Position numbers and translations under genes: made by a program
The notes under the pieces: generated by a model
Databases searched by the model: none
Seen by the model: only the letters and a program-made list of their open reading frames with translations
Told to the model about the DNA's origin: nothing
In this document: piece by piece, positions 62,048-64,000 of the stretch
How positions within the stretch are numbered: position 1 is the stretch's first letter
Layout of the letters: each line of letters begins with the position of its first letter
NCBI GenBank assembly: GCA_951801825.1
Contig: CATOOF010000001.1
Span: forward strand, 72,936-136,935
Reading direction: 5' to 3'
DNA: 64,000 bases
DNA from: an uncultured Alphaproteobacteria bacterium
GTDB taxonomy: Bacteria; Pseudomonadota; Alphaproteobacteria; Rs-D84

Positions 62048-62055
62048 TATTATAT

Positions 62056-62083
62056 ATTATATCACAAATCGGGCATCACCCAA
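62056..62083 (-). promoter_or_regulatory. Promoter of the 771-aa exported protein (leaderless)
   Basis: Minus-strand TTGGGT (62078-62083), 16 bases, TATAAT (62056-62061). The ATG at 62047 is eight bases after the -10, about where transcription would start. Confidence 0.65.
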
Positions 62084-62111
62084 AAGGCGAAAATGAAATC
62101 ACGGCAAAATA

Positions 62112-62837
62112 TTAAAACAATATGTTTAATTTTGCCCCGACTTGAAACTCTTCACCTTCAAATTCGTAATCTATATGTCCAATATACTGGGTGCGGCCAT
62201 ATTGGCGAACCAGTTTTGCGTTTATCCACTCTTGGTCATAATCCGGGTTTGTCGCCTTTCGAAAATCGGCGCCAATCCCCGCACGCCACGCCCCGCGCAG
62301 TCTAAAGTACGCCTCTGGTATAAAATCGATATACGACATTCCGCGCTGGTCATCAAAAATCCAGCTGGATTTTACAGTCCCCGCCAGCGTCATTCCCGCC
62401 CATTGACGTCCGAAACGCAAACCCGCGTAATACGTAGAATCTGCGAACCACGGCGTACGCACATGTGACGAGCCGCCAAATTTAAATCCGAACAAAACGT
62501 CCGATATAATATTATGGTTATTTTCAGTCGGCGTCATCAGACGATACACACCGCCCAGGTCAAAACTGGAAAATCCATCCTCGTCGCCGTCGAAATCGTT
62601 TTGATAATGCAAATTAACACCGGCAATGAAACGCTCGCTAAAACCGTATGAAAAATCTTGGCCTATGCGCAGCACACTGTCGTAATACGTTATATTAGAT
62701 TTTGATAAAATTTCCCCGATTCCCTGCATATACAGCGGATCCGACGTATCAAATTCAAGTGTGTTTGCATGCGCCGGAACAGCACCCATTCCACATGCAA
62801 TGCACACCGCCGCGATAACAATTTTTTTACAAAACAT
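62112..62837 (-). CDS. Outer-membrane beta-barrel protein
   Basis: 241 residues: signal peptide (KKIVIAAVCIACGMGAVPAHA), then alternating beta strands with girdles of Tyr/Phe/Trp (FIAGVNLHYQNDF, YYAGLRFGRQWAGMTLAG) and the terminal VGAKLNILF. Probably a 10-12-stranded barrel with acidic loops (DGDEDGF). AGGGGGGAT precedes the ATG. It follows the larger related barrel gene after a GC-rich hairpin. Confidence 0.78.
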   Translation of the reverse strand: MFCKKIVIAAVCIACGMGAVPAHANTLEFDTSDPLYMQGIGEILSKSNITYYDSVLRIGQDFSYGFSERFIAGVNLHYQNDFDGDEDGFSSFDLGGVYRLMTPTENNHNIISDVLFGFKFGGSSHVRTPWFADSTYYAGLRFGRQWAGMTLAGTVKSSWIFDDQRGMSYIDFIPEAYFRLRGAWRAGIGADFRKATNPDYDQEWINAKLVRQYGRTQYIGHIDYEFEGEEFQVGAKLNILF

Positions 62838-62877
62838 ATTATCCCCCCTACTTTTGCGTTGTTACATCTGCGCAAAG

Positions 62878-62902
62878 CCCCCCGGAAAAAAATTCCGGGG
62901 GG
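62878..62902 (-). terminator. Hairpin between the two outer-membrane barrel genes
   Basis: CCCCCCGGAA pairs with TTCCGGGGGG around AAAAA. The run after the stem on the minus strand (CTTTG) is weak, so it may attenuate rather than stop. Confidence 0.6.
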
Positions 62903-62917
62903 ACCGCACAAGTTTGA

Positions 62918-64000
62918 TTAAAACTGGAATATAGCCTGCAGGCCAACCGACATTTCCTTATAGTCGGACAATTTTGCCTCGCCATGTTTTATCCAGCCCA
63001 GCTGATTGCCATCGGCACCAACCGCACCATATGACCAATATCCCAACTTTTTGTCATCGGCACTGTCATAGAACGCGGTCTTGGCATACAGGTTCAGCGC
63101 AACCCAGTCATTAGGCTGCCAGCCAATGGCGCCTTTTATGGATGCCTGGTTATGCCAGTCATAGTTACCGAATATCGCCTCCAGATTCAGGGTCCAGTCT
63201 TCGTCCAGTACACTGAACACACCCAGTCCGCCCTCTATATAAAATGTATTATCAACATCGGTGTCGTATGCGATAAAGATTGCGGCCTTCTGACCTTCGG
63301 CGGTTGTGCCCTCTATTCCATTTCCATAAGAGTTGCCCTCAAAATCAACATACCATCCGCGGGCCAATCCATAGATTGTGGAACGTGCAACTTTATATCC
63401 GCCCTTCAGGTCTAAGATATAGCTGTTGGCAATATCTTTCTGATGCTGAAAATATCCCGACAGTGTTCCAATCCATTTCTCGTTATCGACAAAACGCCAC
63501 TGGCCCCCCAGACCGAACAGATTGAAACCATCGTCATCCATTTTGTCATCAGGCGCACTAGACCAGTCAAACTTATATTTGGTGGAATCGTATTTCGCCA
63601 TCGCCAGCACGGCCAACTTATCTGTAATACCATAACTAAAGTCTTCTTTTACAGAGAAAGACTTCATATCCCATTTGGCGCGCGTATCAGAAATTGTCAT
63701 TCCCTCGGACGGCGTCAGCGTCATGTCATAAGAGTTGGTGGAATACGCAACATCGGTTATTGATCCAAACTTGCCCTTTAACGGCTGAAAGAACGGATGC
63801 GCCAGATAATATTTGCGTTTCAGCTCTCTGCGAACTGTTTCGGCACGCGTTGTGCGAACATTGCGTGTCGCGGCATTGGCCGACGTACCCATAACACGAT
63901 TTGAATTGTCATACTGTTTGTACAGTGCGCTACGACTGGCGGGCTGGGTGTAATATAAATCCCCCGCGTCACGCGACTTGTATGTTGTTGTGGTGCTGCG
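62918..64000 (-). CDS. Outer-membrane beta-barrel protein, C-terminal fragment (runs off window)
   Basis: The frame is open from its stop at 62918 to the window edge, 360 codons, so the start is outside. The apparent ATG at 63892 is internal: 36 more codons continue upstream (ending ...YKQYDNSNRV). The visible part has a Thr/Arg/Ser-rich region, then a barrel with ITDKLAVLAMAKYD, FNLFGLGGQWRFV and the terminal VGLQAIFQF. Its layout, with a 'SYGITDKL' strand paralleled by 'SYGFSERF' in the next gene, shows that the two barrels are related. They may be surface porins or receptors. Confidence 0.75.
   Translation of the reverse strand, partial: RSTTTTYKSRDAGDLYYTQPASRSALYKQYDNSNRVMGTSANAATRNVRTTRAETVRRELKRKYYLAHPFFQPLKGKFGSITDVAYSTNSYDMTLTPSEGMTISDTRAKWDMKSFSVKEDFSYGITDKLAVLAMAKYDSTKYKFDWSSAPDDKMDDDGFNLFGLGGQWRFVDNEKWIGTLSGYFQHQKDIANSYILDLKGGYKVARSTIYGLARGWYVDFEGNSYGNGIEGTTAEGQKAAIFIAYDTDVDNTFYIEGGLGVFSVLDEDWTLNLEAIFGNYDWHNQASIKGAIGWQPNDWVALNLYAKTAFYDSADDKKLGYWSYGAVGADGNQLGWIKHGEAKLSDYKEMSVGLQAIFQF

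Noticed and set aside
1-64000. CRISPR arrays, insertion sequences, prophage
   Set aside because: No regularly spaced direct repeats, transposase, integrase or phage structural gene was seen on either strand.

Overview
The window looks like chromosome from an alphaproteobacterium, probably a reduced-genome, host-associated, uncultured lineage. The inference rests on a MucR-type regulator, an alphaproteobacterial ribbon-helix-helix protein, a SPOR-tatA pair, GatCAB with no GlnRS in view, and many short tightly packed genes. Coding density is high and four-base ATGA overlaps are common. I cannot name the species. Recurrent promoters resemble TTGNNN-16/17-TATAAT. Several have the -10 box so close to the start codon that the mRNA would be leaderless.

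Layout. 1-4 kb: plsY, rpsT, and a lipoprotein secretin plus TcpQ-like protein of type IVb pilus or secretion type. 4-9 kb: sufB, sufC and two membrane proteins. 9-14.5 kb: ruvX, gatC-gatA, tRNA-Phe, gatB, a 59-residue basic protein and miaB. 14.5-19 kb: an autotransporter-like protein, a SodC-fold-like lipoprotein, a ferritin-like protein, a porin-like protein, a short-chain dehydrogenase and tRNA-Lys. 19-27 kb: an eight-gene minus-strand run ftsL-like, ftsI, recJ, nrnA-like, lolA, tatB, tatC, nlpD, covering division, envelope and export. 27-29.7 kb: sufS-sufT-sufE, opposite trxA-dksA. 29.7-37 kb: cysteine-rich secreted proteins, tatA, a SPOR protein, thrS with a threonine-rich leader, a hemolysin III family protein and gltX. 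37-49 kb: trmB, several unrecognised genes, a ybeY-lnt fusion, a lysozyme-like/TPR membrane protein, a mucR-like gene, rarA, fabD, an inositol-monophosphatase-like gene and rpmE. 49.7-57 kb: five adjacent VirB6/TrbL-like type IV secretion membrane proteins. 57-64 kb: pcrA/uvrD, a dnaQ-like exonuclease, a 771-residue cysteine-rich exported protein and two outer-membrane barrels, the last running off the window.

The most novel element is a pair of related structured RNAs, on the minus strand near 30.6-30.8 kb and on the plus strand near 47.7-48.0 kb. Both are predicted at about 228 nt from their own promoter to their own terminator. They share a 77-78 nt 3' core and an upstream helix with compensatory base changes. 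I recognise no known RNA family in them. Other striking points are the YbeY-Lnt fusion, the Thr-codon leader before thrS, an apparent single-base frameshift in a cysteine-rich secreted protein gene, and several enzyme-like proteins lacking key catalytic or metal-binding residues.
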